Part shown: positions 14,471-23,518 of the stretch, piece by piece
Numbering within the stretch: position 1 is the first letter of the stretch
Layout of the letters: each line of letters begins with the position of its first letter
From: Halobacteroidaceae bacterium
GTDB lineage: Bacteria; Bacillota; Halanaerobiia; B1SED10-174
Length of the DNA stretch: 36,755 nucleotides
Reading direction: 5' to 3'
NCBI GenBank assembly: GCA_003551665.1
Contig: PUNE01000141.1
Location: forward strand, 1 to 36,755
Position numbers and translations under genes: made by a program
Notes under the pieces: generated by a model
Told to the model about the DNA's origin: nothing
Seen by the model: only the letters and a program-made list of their open reading frames with translations
The model's database searches: none

Positions 14471-15682
14471 ATGGGCTGGAAACAAAAACAGATTTTAAAA
14501 GGGGTACTGGTGATCTTCGTAATTGCCATTTCGGTTGTTTCCTTCTGGCATTCGGGGATAAATCTCGGGCTGGACCTGGCTGGAGGGACTCACGTAGTTC
14601 TTGAAGCACAGGATACCGGAACCCGTGAGGTTGATGCTCGAACAATGGCAGCACTGAATCGAATTATTGAAAGGCGGGTTAACCAGCTGGGTCTTTCAGA
14701 ACCAAGGATTCAGAGGAGTGGTGACCGCCGTTTGATTGTTGAATTGCCAGCAGTGGATGATCCGGATCGCGCTATTCAGGTTATTGGTAGAACTGCCCAA
14801 CTAACCTTCCGGGACACTGATGATAATATCCTGATGACGGGAGAACACCTTGTCGATGCACGGAGTGAATACGATCAGATGTACCGAAACCCCGTCATTA
14901 ACTTCCAACTTGATAGTACAGGAGCCCAGCGGTTTGCCCAGATTACCCAGGCTATGTTAGGGGAACCCATGCAGATTTACCTTGACGATGAATGGCTCTA
15001 TACGGGAACGGTTGAAAGTGTTATAAGGGACCGGGGACAGATAAGGGGATTTGGATCCCTGGAGGAGGCTGAAGAAATTGCAATGCTCCTGCGGGAAGGT
15101 GCTCTGCCAGTTCCGCTGAGTATTGAAGAAAGCCGGACTGTTGGCCCAACCCTTGGCCAGGTATCTATTGACCAGAGCCTCCGGGCTGGAGCCCTGGGTT
15201 TGCTTCTGGTGGGAGTTGCCATGATTTCACTTTATCGTCTACCGGGTATCATTGCAACTGTTACCCTGGGTATTTATGGAATGCTTGTTGTGGGCCTTTT
15301 GGCTGGACTGCAGGCTGTCCTGACTCTTCCCGGAATTGCAGGTTTGATCCTCTCAATTGGTATGGCAGTTGATGCCAACATAATTATCTTTGAGAGGATT
15401 AAAGAAGAACTGAGATTTGGAAAGACACTTCGGGCTTCCGTTGAATCCGGTTTTCGCCGGGCAATGACAGCCATTATTGATGCCAACATCACAACATTGA
15501 TTACGGCACTCGTCCTGGCGTATTTTACAGTTGGAACTGTCAGGGGTTTTGCGGTAACCTTAATAATTGGAATTTTTGCCAGTATGTTCTGTGCCTTGAT
15601 TATAACCAGGATTTTAATCGACTTTGCTTATGACTGGAAGGTCCTAAAAGGCGGGCATAATTTTGTTGGGGCAAGGAGGTAG
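14471..15682 (+). CDS. secD: Protein translocase subunit SecD
   Basis: RND-type membrane protein that uses the ion gradient to help pull proteins out of the SecYEG channel. 403 aa: first helix at about residues 9-30, the GLDLAGGTHVVLEA motif, an extracellular domain with the IERRVNQLGLSEP segment, and five membrane helices in the C-terminal half including GMAVDANIIIFERIKEE. It is shorter than E. coli SecD, as usual in Firmicutes, because the outer domain is reduced. Start is ATG 14471 after AAAGGAG at 14456-14462; the frame stays open to a GTG at 14453. Confidence 0.95.
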   Translation: MGWKQKQILKGVLVIFVIAISVVSFWHSGINLGLDLAGGTHVVLEAQDTGTREVDARTMAALNRIIERRVNQLGLSEPRIQRSGDRRLIVELPAVDDPDRAIQVIGRTAQLTFRDTDDNILMTGEHLVDARSEYDQMYRNPVINFQLDSTGAQRFAQITQAMLGEPMQIYLDDEWLYTGTVESVIRDRGQIRGFGSLEEAEEIAMLLREGALPVPLSIEESRTVGPTLGQVSIDQSLRAGALGLLLVGVAMISLYRLPGIIATVTLGIYGMLVVGLLAGLQAVLTLPGIAGLILSIGMAVDANIIIFERIKEELRFGKTLRASVESGFRRAMTAIIDANITTLITALVLAYFTVGTVRGFAVTLIIGIFASMFCALIITRILIDFAYDWKVLKGGHNFVGARR

Positions 15683-15687
15683 GAGCC

Positions 15688-16569
15688 TTGGACTTTGTTG
15701 GAAAAAGAAAAATTTGGTATGTAATTTCAGTACTGTTTATTATTACCGGGATCCTTTTCCTCGGAGTAAGGGGTCTAAATCTGGGGATAGATTTTCGGGG
15801 TGGTTCTCTTATTGAATTCGGATTTGAAGAAATAATTACTCTTGATGAATTCAGGGAGGTTCTGGCCCAGGTTGATCTTGACGAGGAGGGTACGGTTGTT
15901 CAACCCTCTGAGCAGGAAGAAATTTTCGGTATTTTACTCAGGACAAGAGCTTTAACTCCCGAGGAAAGTGAAAGTCTTACAATTGCTCTGAGGGATGAGT
16001 TTGGAGCTGTTGAACAGTTAAGGGCGGAAACTGTCTGGCCCACAATCGGGGAAGAATTAACCTGGCGGGCAATACTGGCCCTGGTCGTTGCTTCTCTATT
16101 TATTATTATCTACCTGAGTTTCCGCTTTGAACCGAAATACGCTGTTGCTGCTCTTTTAGCAACACTCCATGATGCATTGATTGTTATTGGATTTTTTGCC
16201 CTGGTGTTCCGGGAAATCAATACTCCCTTTGTGGCAGGCCTTTTGACAATCATTGGATATTCGATAAATGACTCAATTGTTATTTTTGACAGGATCAGGG
16301 AGAACAAAAAATTTAAGCGCTATAAAAATTACCATGAACTGATCAATGCCTCAATTATTGCTAACCTTCCTCGCTCCATTAATACTTCTCTGACGACACT
16401 CCTCTGTGTTACAGCGATATTCCTTTTTGGAGGAGTCACCATTAAGACTTTCATGTTGACTCTGCTGGTAGGGTTTATCGCAGGGACCTATTCCTCAATT
16501 TTCATCGCCAGCCCCTTCCTGGTAACAATTGAAGAAAAAATTCCTTTCCTAAGGGGAAAAGAGGTCTAA
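15688..16569 (+). CDS. secF: Protein translocase subunit SecF
   Basis: Partner of SecD in the same complex. 293 aa with an N-terminal helix, the GLNLGIDFRGGSLIEF motif near residues 30-45, and a C-terminal bundle of membrane helices including TIIGYSINDSIVIFDRIREN. Start is TTG 15688 after AGGAGG, 5 nt downstream of secD. In Bacillus the two are fused; here they are separate genes. The terminator starts within its final codons. Confidence 0.95.
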   Translation: MDFVGKRKIWYVISVLFIITGILFLGVRGLNLGIDFRGGSLIEFGFEEIITLDEFREVLAQVDLDEEGTVVQPSEQEEIFGILLRTRALTPEESESLTIALRDEFGAVEQLRAETVWPTIGEELTWRAILALVVASLFIIIYLSFRFEPKYAVAALLATLHDALIVIGFFALVFREINTPFVAGLLTIIGYSINDSIVIFDRIRENKKFKRYKNYHELINASIIANLPRSINTSLTTLLCVTAIFLFGGVTIKTFMLTLLVGFIAGTYSSIFIASPFLVTIEEKIPFLRGKEV

Positions 16570-16585
16570 TGACCTCTTTTATTTT
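16557..16585 (+). terminator. Intrinsic terminator of secDF
   Basis: AAAAGAGGTC/GACCTCTTTT, a 10-bp stem with a TAAT loop, followed by ATTTTT. The TAAT loop contains the secF stop codon. Confidence 0.9.
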
Positions 16586-16642
16586 TGAGCAGGAAACTTT
16601 TTTCGAAAAAAGAATATATAATAGCAAGAAGGAGGGGTTAAT

Positions 16643-16993
16643 ATGCAAACCCTGATAATTGCTGGTCTTATCTTCGCCCTTCTGATTGCTATTTTTGCCA
16701 GCCAAAATGCGGAGCCGGTAGAAATTGAATTTTTATTCTGGGAAACCAATCCCCCCCTGGTTGTAGTGGTTTTAGTTGCTGCAATCCTGGGGGCTCTTAT
16801 AATTGGGCTGCCCGGTTGGGTTAAACAGTTTCGACAAACCTATATCGTCCGGAATCTCAAGCAGAAAATAAACAGGCTGGAGCAGGACAAGGAAGAACTG
16901 TCAGTTTTAATCGACCATTCCCGCCCGGAAAATAGACTTTCCCAGGACTGGGAAGAGGAAGGTGAGGAAACCCCCAATGACCGGTCAACCTAA
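16643..16993 (+). CDS. LapA/DUF1049-type membrane protein
   Basis: A 116-aa protein with two membrane helices (about residues 1-19 and 38-57), the family-typical NAEPVEIEFLFWE between them, and a cytoplasmic coiled-coil tail rich in acidic residues. The domain is named for lipopolysaccharide assembly protein A, but in a monoderm that role need not hold; function is unknown. AAGGAGGGG is the ribosome site. A -10-like TATAAT is at 16617-16622, but no matching -35 is seen at the right distance. Its last 17 nt overlap recJ. Confidence 0.8.
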   Translation: MQTLIIAGLIFALLIAIFASQNAEPVEIEFLFWETNPPLVVVVLVAAILGALIIGLPGWVKQFRQTYIVRNLKQKINRLEQDKEELSVLIDHSRPENRLSQDWEEEGEETPNDRST

Positions 16994-19790
16994 GATTTTG
17001 ATTTCCCCTGAAGAAGACAGGGAAATGGCCCGCTATTTAAGCAGAACCATGTCCATTTCTAACTGGCTGGCAGGTTTCCTGGTTAATAGAGGGATTGTGA
17101 CTCCCCGGGAGGCCGGTTTTTTTCTTTTTGGCGACCTTTCGGATCTCCCATGTCCTTTTGATCTGGAGGGTATGGATAAAGCGGTGAAAAGGATAAAAAA
17201 AGCAATTGCCAGTCAGGAAAAAATAATGGTTTATGGAGATTATGATGCTGATGGAATAACCGCCACCGCGATTTTAACCCTTTTCCTGAGAAAAAAGGGA
17301 GGCATAGTCTTTCCTTTCCTGCCCCGCCGGGAGAAAGAGGGATATGGGCTTGACAGTGATGCAGTAACAAGAGCAGCCGAAGAGGGAATTAACCTCCTGA
17401 TTACTGTTGATTGTGGTAGCAAAAACCCCCGGGAGGTTTCTCTGGCCAGTTCAATGGGAATGGACGTGGTGATTACCGATCATCATCAGATTGAGGATTT
17501 GCCAGAAGCCTGTGCCGTTGTAAATCCTCATCGGCCTGATAACAACTATCCCTATCCTGATCTAGCGGGAGCAGGAGTTGCCTTCAAACTCTGCCAGGCC
17601 CTGGAAGGAAGAGTTTCCGAGTACCTTAAAGGATTGCTTCCCCTGGTAGCTATTGGAACTATTGCAGACCTGGTTCCGCTGCGGGAGGAAAACAGGATTC
17701 TGGCAAGAGAAGGGCTAAAGGAAATGGAAAAAACAAATTTTACCGGTCTGAGGGCTTTACTGGAGAAAGCGGGTATTTCCGGTTCAATAAATAGTGGTAA
17801 CATTGCTTTTGGAGTTGCTCCCCGCCTGAATGCTGCGGGTCGTTTGAAAACTGCCCGGATTGCCCTTGAGCTTTTGCTTACTGAAGATCCCGTTAAGGCC
17901 GAAAGGCTAAGCACCGTTCTTGATCGCTTGAACAGGCGCAGGCAGGGAGTGGAAGAAAAAATAGTTGAAGAAGCAAGGGGAATTTTTTCTGCCAGGAAGA
18001 AAGATCTGGTCCTGGTTGGGGCTTCAGAAAAATGGAATCCAGGGGTAATAGGTATTGCTGCTTCCAAACTTGTGGAAGAATTTTCTCGACCGGTTCTCTT
18101 GATTGCTCTGGAAGGGAATGAGGGAAAGGGTTCGGGAAGAAGTATTCCCGGCTTTAACCTCTATCAGGCTTTAAAAAGCGTGGAAAATTGCCTGGTAAAA
18201 TATGGGGGTCATCCTATGGCTGCTGGTTTCACGGTAGAAAAAAGCAGCATAAAAGAACTGGATGAAAAAATTAATTTATTCGCCAGGGAAAAAATCCCGG
18301 AAAAACTTCTCCGCAGAAGGATTGCGGTGGAGGGACCTATAGATCTGGATAAGGCAGATTTTCTGTTAATGGAAGATATTGAAAAACTGGCCCCATTCGG
18401 GATTGGGAATCCCCGCCCTTTATTCAGTAATGAAAACCTTACTGTCAGGGAAAAAAGACAGGTAGGCCGGGAGGGAAAACACCTGCAATTAAAGCTGGGA
18501 TCAGACAGGGCAACCCGGCAGGCTATTGCCTTCCAGATGGGTTCTCTTTTCCCTCAATTAAAAAAAGGAGATGGGTACCAGGTTGTTTTTGCTCCCCGAC
18601 CAAATGAATGGAACGGGAAGAAAGAAATTCAACTGGAGGTCAAAGATATTGCTCCCTCCTATATCAGAGAGAAAAAGCAAAAAGGAGGAGACAGCAGAGC
18701 CTTCTTCTGCCTGGTCAGAAGCGGAGATCTTGCCCGGGGAAGGGGAGAAGTCCTGGAACGGGTTGAGAATGAAGTCAGATCTACAGGAAGAAATGCAATT
18801 TATATTGCCCCCACCTTAAACCGTCTCTCCCAGGCCTGGCAGCAAAAGCCCTCCAGAATAGAATGCCAGTTGGTTTCAGGAATGCAACAGGGATATAAAG
18901 TTAGAGAGGCTTTAAAGCGCATTAAAAAGAAAAAACCCTGCCTGTTATTTTTGAGTTTCCCCGTCTTTTTTTACTTTTTTAAACGTCTTACCACTGCTCC
19001 CCTGATCTTCTCCTGGGAAAGCCCCTACCCGGATTTTCCCCCGTCAACCTATTTCAAATTTTTAGAAAGCAATCTCGAAAACTGGGATAAACTTTATGGG
19101 ATGGAGTTTCCTGAAAATAACTGGGAAATTCCCTTTCTTCCCACAAGGGAAATTAAGGCAGGGAAGCCAGGCATTCATTTTCAAAAAAAAGGGGAGTGCA
19201 GAAAGCCACCTGATTTCAGTGTTCCCGTGTGTGTCTTTTCATCCAGGAGAAGAAAGGAAGCTGAAAAAGGGTCCAGGGACCGTCAATTGGTAAATCCCTT
19301 CCAGGCTGTGGAAAGTGGAAACGAGGTTCTGGAAGTTGGGGACCTTCCCCCTACAGGAGGAGAGTTCCTTTCTTTTTTGGAAAGGTGGGGGGGAAATAGG
19401 ATTATTTTCCCCGATAGACCTGAAACCTTCACTCCACCAGGGAGAACGATAGGAAGGGAAAAACTTGTGCGAATTTACCTGGAAATTTTGGCAGGAGACG
19501 GAGTTATGACCATTGTTGAGCTGGGAAAAAATCTGGAGGAAACCCCTTCAGTTTTGAAACAGGCCCTGGTAATTTTCCAGGAACTGGGCCTGGTGGAGTT
19601 AATGGAGAAATCGGCAGAAAAAGGTTTTATTATCAATAAAACAAGGGGGAGAAATGTAGACTTATTCAGGTCTTTACGTTATAATGAATTTGTTAATGAG
19701 AAAGAAGCGCATTTACGCTGGAAAGAGCTTCTGGAAGACTCATTATCCCGTTTTATTAATGTTTTAGGGGGAGCAAAAAATGGACCTTAA
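16977..19790 (+). CDS. recJ: Single-strand-specific exonuclease RecJ, with long C-terminal extension
   Basis: 5'-3' single-strand DNA exonuclease used in recombination and mismatch repair. The DHH core is intact: YGDYDADG at 86-93, TVDCG, TDHHQ near 167-171, the VNPHRPDNNYP segment, and DHHA1 motif GGHPMAAG near residues 410-417, then an OB-like domain to about 560. Beyond that come some 370 residues: a helicase-like alpha/beta region, then a winged-helix-like stretch (about 830-880). At 937 aa it is longer than the roughly 790-aa Bacillus protein; the extra part probably corresponds to the Firmicute RecJ C-terminal domain in a larger form. Start ATG 16977, GGTGAGG upstream. Confidence 0.93.
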   Translation: MTGQPKILISPEEDREMARYLSRTMSISNWLAGFLVNRGIVTPREAGFFLFGDLSDLPCPFDLEGMDKAVKRIKKAIASQEKIMVYGDYDADGITATAILTLFLRKKGGIVFPFLPRREKEGYGLDSDAVTRAAEEGINLLITVDCGSKNPREVSLASSMGMDVVITDHHQIEDLPEACAVVNPHRPDNNYPYPDLAGAGVAFKLCQALEGRVSEYLKGLLPLVAIGTIADLVPLREENRILAREGLKEMEKTNFTGLRALLEKAGISGSINSGNIAFGVAPRLNAAGRLKTARIALELLLTEDPVKAERLSTVLDRLNRRRQGVEEKIVEEARGIFSARKKDLVLVGASEKWNPGVIGIAASKLVEEFSRPVLLIALEGNEGKGSGRSIPGFNLYQALKSVENCLVKYGGHPMAAGFTVEKSSIKELDEKINLFAREKIPEKLLRRRIAVEGPIDLDKADFLLMEDIEKLAPFGIGNPRPLFSNENLTVREKRQVGREGKHLQLKLGSDRATRQAIAFQMGSLFPQLKKGDGYQVVFAPRPNEWNGKKEIQLEVKDIAPSYIREKKQKGGDSRAFFCLVRSGDLARGRGEVLERVENEVRSTGRNAIYIAPTLNRLSQAWQQKPSRIECQLVSGMQQGYKVREALKRIKKKKPCLLFLSFPVFFYFFKRLTTAPLIFSWESPYPDFPPSTYFKFLESNLENWDKLYGMEFPENNWEIPFLPTREIKAGKPGIHFQKKGECRKPPDFSVPVCVFSSRRRKEAEKGSRDRQLVNPFQAVESGNEVLEVGDLPPTGGEFLSFLERWGGNRIIFPDRPETFTPPGRTIGREKLVRIYLEILAGDGVMTIVELGKNLEETPSVLKQALVIFQELGLVELMEKSAEKGFIINKTRGRNVDLFRSLRYNEFVNEKEAHLRWKELLEDSLSRFINVLGGAKNGP

Positions 19791-20298
19791 AAATTATGTA
19801 AGAGAAATAGCTGATTTTCCAGAAATGGGGAGGAGTTATAAAGATATTACTCCTGTTTTTCATAATTATTCAACCCTTCAGGAATGCATTAACTTATTCA
19901 CCCAACATTATGAGTCCTGGGATCTTGATCTGATTGCCCCAATTGAGGGTCTGGGATTTATCGTTGGTGCACCACTGGCATATAATTTGAAAACAGGCCT
20001 TTCTCCAATCAGGAGGCCCGGTGAATTGCCCGGACCTGTAAGGTGGGTGGAGTTCGAAAAAGAACTGGATTCTGTAGTGCTGGAAATTCACGATGATTCC
20101 ATCAAGGCAGGTGCAAGAGTCCTGATTGTAGATTCTATTCTGGCGACAGGTAACACTTCTCTTTCAGCTGCTCGCCTAATCCAGGAACAGGGAGGAGAAG
20201 TGGTTGGTTTTTCCTTCCTAGGAGAAATAAAAAAGTGTCGGGGACGGTTAAAGCTGGTTGATTTTCCCGTTTATTCGCTAATCCAGTTTGAGGATTAA
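19780..20298 (+). CDS. apt: Adenine phosphoribosyltransferase homologue (divergent)
   Basis: By position (recJ-apt-relA is conserved in Firmicutes) and overall alignment (FPEMGRSYKDITPVF near the start, SPIRRPGELPG, LEIHDDSIKAG) this is Apt, which makes AMP from adenine and PRPP. Two key spots differ from the textbook enzyme. The PRPP loop usually reads VDDLLATGGT; here residues 117-126 read VDSILATGNT, so the second acidic residue (position 119) is Ser. The EARGF segment is EGLGF, losing the Arg. It may be a less active or retargeted enzyme. The 172-aa length is normal. Start ATG 19780 overlaps recJ by 11 nt. Confidence 0.8.
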   Translation: MDLKNYVREIADFPEMGRSYKDITPVFHNYSTLQECINLFTQHYESWDLDLIAPIEGLGFIVGAPLAYNLKTGLSPIRRPGELPGPVRWVEFEKELDSVVLEIHDDSIKAGARVLIVDSILATGNTSLSAARLIQEQGGEVVGFSFLGEIKKCRGRLKLVDFPVYSLIQFED

Positions 20299-20312
20299 GG
20301 GGGCGCCCAAAA

Positions 20313-22472
20313 ATGGGCATCAAGGACCTAATTTGTTTATTGGAAAAACAAAATCGTGATGAAGAGACAATTTCCCTGATTCAAAAAGCCTATGAGTTTG
20401 CTTCGAAAGCTCACGAAGGTCAAATCCGCTTATCAGGGGAATCTTTTATAGTGCACCCGGTAAGTGTAGCCAGGATTATTGCTGAACTTGAACTGGATGG
20501 GATTTCAATTGTAGCCAGCCTTTTGCACGATGTCCTTGAAGATACCCCTATTTCCCGTCAGGAAATTGTTGACACATTTGGAGAAGAGGTTGCACTGATA
20601 GTCGAAGGAGTAACCAAGTTAAGCCGAATTGATTTTAAATCCAGCGAAGAACATCAGGCCGAAAATCTCCGCAAGATGTTCCTGGCAATGGCTGAAGATA
20701 TAAGGGTTGTTATTGTAAAACTGGCCGACCGCCTGCACAATATGAGGACCCTTGATTATGTCTCGGAAGATAAAAGAGAAAGCAAAGCCCGGGAAACCCT
20801 GGATATTTATGCCCCCCTTGCTCATCGTTTGGGAATGTTCCGCATGAAGTGGGAGCTGGAGGATTTAAGTTTTAGCTTCCTGGAGCCAGAGATGTATAAA
20901 ACCATGTCCAGTAAAATTGATGAGAGTAGAAAGGCCAGGGAAAAGGATATCCAGCTTGCAATGGAAATTTTGCGGGAAAAGCTTTCCGAAATGGGAATAA
21001 ATGTCGAGTTATATGGTCGGGCCAAACACCTCTACAGTATCTATCAGAAAATGGCCAACCAGGATAAAGAATTCGATGAGATTTTTGATTTGATTGCAAT
21101 GCGTATTCTTGTTGATAATATACGCAACTGCTACGAGGTCCTGGGAGTGGTTCACGAGCTCTGGAAACCAATTCCGGGCCGCTTTAAAGATTATATTGCT
21201 GTTCCCAAATCCAACATGTACCAGTCTCTTCACACCACTGTAATCGGGCCTAGGGGTAGCCCTCTCGAGGTGCAGATAAGGACCTGGGAAATGCACCGTA
21301 CCGCTGAATATGGAATTGCTGCCCACTGGAGGTATAAGGAAAAAAGGAGAGGCAGCGGTGATGAGTTTGAAAGGAAACTGGCCTGGCTGCGGCAGCTCCT
21401 GGAATGGCAGAAGGATATGCAGGATGCCCAGGAATTTATGGATTCCCTGCGGGTTGACCTTTTCGAAGATGAGGTTTTCGTTTTTACCCCGAAAGGGGAT
21501 GTTGTTTCACTGCCAAGGAGTGCTACTCCCGTAGATTTTGCCTACAGCATTCACACTGAGGTGGGGAATCAGTGTGTTGGGGCCAAGGTAAACGGAAAAC
21601 TGGTGTCCCTTGAATATGAACTGGGGAATGGGGATATTGTGGAAGTGTTGACTTCCAAAACCAGCAGTGGTCCCAGCCGGGACTGGCTAAAATTTGCCAA
21701 GACCTCTAGGGCCAGGAATAAGATACGACGCCATCTGAAACAACAGAGACGGCAGGAAATTGTAGACGAAGGCAAAGATGCCCTGGAAAAAGAATTCAAG
21801 CGGAGAACAATAAAATTAAGAGAAGCAGAAAAGGAAAGGTTTTTGGAAGAGGCAGCCAGCTACCACAACTTCAAGGATGGGGAAGAATTACTGGCGGCTA
21901 TAGGTTATGGAACTCTCCCTGTCAGCCAGGTTGTCAATAAGTTTTTTAAAGAAGAAACGGATGAAACCAAACTTCTGGAGAAATTCCAGGAAGAAGCCCG
22001 CCCCCGGGTTTCCAGGGACAGGCAGAGTGGGGTAAAAGTAATGGGGGCAGATGATCTTTATGTCCGTCTTTCTCAGTGCTGCAACCCGGTTCCTGGGGAT
22101 CCAATTATTGGTTATATTACCCGGGGAAGGGGAGTATCCATTCACCGGAAGGATTGCTCCAATGTCAAGCACCTCTTAAAAGACGAAGGGCGGACTGTTG
22201 TGGCCCGGTGGGCTTCAGAGCAGGACGAAGCATATAGTGTTGATTTGCGAATTAAAGCAATAAATAAATCTGGACTTTTAAACGAGATAACTTCTGTTAT
22301 ATCCAATGCAAAATTGAATATTTCTGCAATAAATGCTCGGACTTCAGAAAATCACACTGCTCTTGTTGATATTACTCTGGAAGTTTCCAGTCTGCAGCAG
22401 TTAAAAGATATCCGGAAGAAATTGAACCGTGTGGATGGGGTTTTAAGTGTTTCCCGGGAGGGAGCAAACTAA
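20313..22472 (+). CDS. relA: Bifunctional (p)ppGpp synthetase/hydrolase Rel
   Basis: Makes and degrades the starvation alarmone. 719 aa in the full long-Rel order: HD hydrolase with HDVLEDT near residue 73 (catalytic residues present), synthetase with the RFKDYIA segment near 290 (RFKD is typical of bifunctional enzymes) and EVQIRTWEMH, TGS domain from about 387, a zinc-finger-like CCNPVPGD segment near 590, and a C-terminal ACT domain from about 645. Start ATG 20313 with AAGGGGG upstream. It is 14 nt from apt, so purine salvage and alarmone genes share a transcript. Confidence 0.95.
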   Translation: MGIKDLICLLEKQNRDEETISLIQKAYEFASKAHEGQIRLSGESFIVHPVSVARIIAELELDGISIVASLLHDVLEDTPISRQEIVDTFGEEVALIVEGVTKLSRIDFKSSEEHQAENLRKMFLAMAEDIRVVIVKLADRLHNMRTLDYVSEDKRESKARETLDIYAPLAHRLGMFRMKWELEDLSFSFLEPEMYKTMSSKIDESRKAREKDIQLAMEILREKLSEMGINVELYGRAKHLYSIYQKMANQDKEFDEIFDLIAMRILVDNIRNCYEVLGVVHELWKPIPGRFKDYIAVPKSNMYQSLHTTVIGPRGSPLEVQIRTWEMHRTAEYGIAAHWRYKEKRRGSGDEFERKLAWLRQLLEWQKDMQDAQEFMDSLRVDLFEDEVFVFTPKGDVVSLPRSATPVDFAYSIHTEVGNQCVGAKVNGKLVSLEYELGNGDIVEVLTSKTSSGPSRDWLKFAKTSRARNKIRRHLKQQRRQEIVDEGKDALEKEFKRRTIKLREAEKERFLEEAASYHNFKDGEELLAAIGYGTLPVSQVVNKFFKEETDETKLLEKFQEEARPRVSRDRQSGVKVMGADDLYVRLSQCCNPVPGDPIIGYITRGRGVSIHRKDCSNVKHLLKDEGRTVVARWASEQDEAYSVDLRIKAINKSGLLNEITSVISNAKLNISAINARTSENHTALVDITLEVSSLQQLKDIRKKLNRVDGVLSVSREGAN

Positions 22473-22475
22473 TAA

Positions 22476-22496
22476 AATGCGGTTTTGCCGCTTTTA
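22476..22496 (+). terminator. Probable weak terminator after relA
   Basis: GCGG (22479-22482) and CCGC (22488-22491) form a short stem with a 5-nt T/G loop, flanked by A and T runs. Short stem, so strength is uncertain. Confidence 0.5.
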
Positions 22497-22540
22497 ATTA
22501 AAACAATCAATATAACTCATGAGAAAGGGTGAATGGTAGG

Positions 22541-23479
22541 ATGGAAAAAACAGCAGTAATCGCCATTGGAGGAAACTCTTTAATCAAAAGCAAGGAAAAA
22601 CAGGAAATTGAACACCAATTTGAAGCCGTTCAGGATACCGCAAATTATATTGTAGATATGGTTGAAAAGGGTTATAATGTTGTAATTACCCACGGAAACG
22701 GCCCTCAGGTTGGGTTTGGCCTTTTAAGGTCTGAGATGGCCAGGGATGTTGCCCCCAGGGTTCCCCTTGCAGTTTGTGGAGCAGAGACTCAGGGTTCAAT
22801 CGGCTATATGATTCAGCAGAAGCTGCATAATGCTCTGCTGGAAAAAGGAATTGATAAACAGGTGGCAACAGTTGTTACCCAGGTCGAGGTTGATCCCAAA
22901 GATACCGCCTTCCATAATCCGACAAAACCCATTGGCCCCTTTTATAATCCTGCTGAGGCCCAGGAAAAAAAGAAAATGGGCTGGGAACTGGTGGAAGATT
23001 CAGGCAGAGGATTCAGGAGGGTTGTTCCATCTCCCCTCCCACGGCACATTGTGGAAAGTGATATAATAAATATGATGATTGAAAATGATTTTCTGGTTGT
23101 TGCTGTTGGCGGAGGGGGAATTCCAGTGGTTCCCGATGAAGACGGAAAACTTGAAGGTGTTCCCGCAGTTATTGACAAGGATTTCGCCAGCAGTCTCCTG
23201 GCAAAAGAAATTGGAGCCGACCTGTTTGTAATTTCCACTGGAGTAGACCGGGTGTACCTGAATTTCAACCAGCCCAGCCAGATTGGTCTTGACCAGGTTA
23301 CCCTGGATGAAGTTCGAAAACACCTGGAAGAAGGCCACTTTCCTCCTGGAAGCATGAAACCCAAAATTGAAGCTGCCATTGCATTCCTGGAAAATGGCGG
23401 GCAGGAGGTAATTATTACCTCTCCCGATTGCCTGGCCATGGCCCTTGATGGTAAAGCCGGAACCAGGATCAGTAAATAA
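22541..23479 (+). CDS. arcC: Carbamate kinase
   Basis: Interconverts carbamoyl phosphate plus ADP with carbamate plus ATP; usually the ATP-yielding last step of arginine or purine-derived catabolism. 312 aa with the amino-acid-kinase signatures AIGGNSLIK near residue 8, THGNGPQVG near 47, VGGGGIPVV, and PPGSMKPKIEAA near the C-terminus. No arcA, arcB or other carbamoyl-phosphate gene is in the window. I take ATG 22541 with AAAGGGTG at 22524-22531; an in-frame GTG at 22529 overlaps that site. A TATAAC at 22511-22516 could be a -10, but no good -35 is seen. It is bracketed by two hairpin terminators. Confidence 0.95.
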   Translation: MEKTAVIAIGGNSLIKSKEKQEIEHQFEAVQDTANYIVDMVEKGYNVVITHGNGPQVGFGLLRSEMARDVAPRVPLAVCGAETQGSIGYMIQQKLHNALLEKGIDKQVATVVTQVEVDPKDTAFHNPTKPIGPFYNPAEAQEKKKMGWELVEDSGRGFRRVVPSPLPRHIVESDIINMMIENDFLVVAVGGGGIPVVPDEDGKLEGVPAVIDKDFASSLLAKEIGADLFVISTGVDRVYLNFNQPSQIGLDQVTLDEVRKHLEEGHFPPGSMKPKIEAAIAFLENGGQEVIITSPDCLAMALDGKAGTRISK

Positions 23480-23500
23480 AAGACCCCGTGGGGTCTTTTT
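23478..23500 (+). terminator. Intrinsic terminator of arcC
   Basis: AAAAGACC/GGTCTTTT with a CCGTGG top forms a very tight stem ending in TTTTT. It touches the arcC stop codon and is 18 bp from the dtd start. Confidence 0.9.
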
Positions 23501-23518
23501 AACAGGGAGGAATAACAA

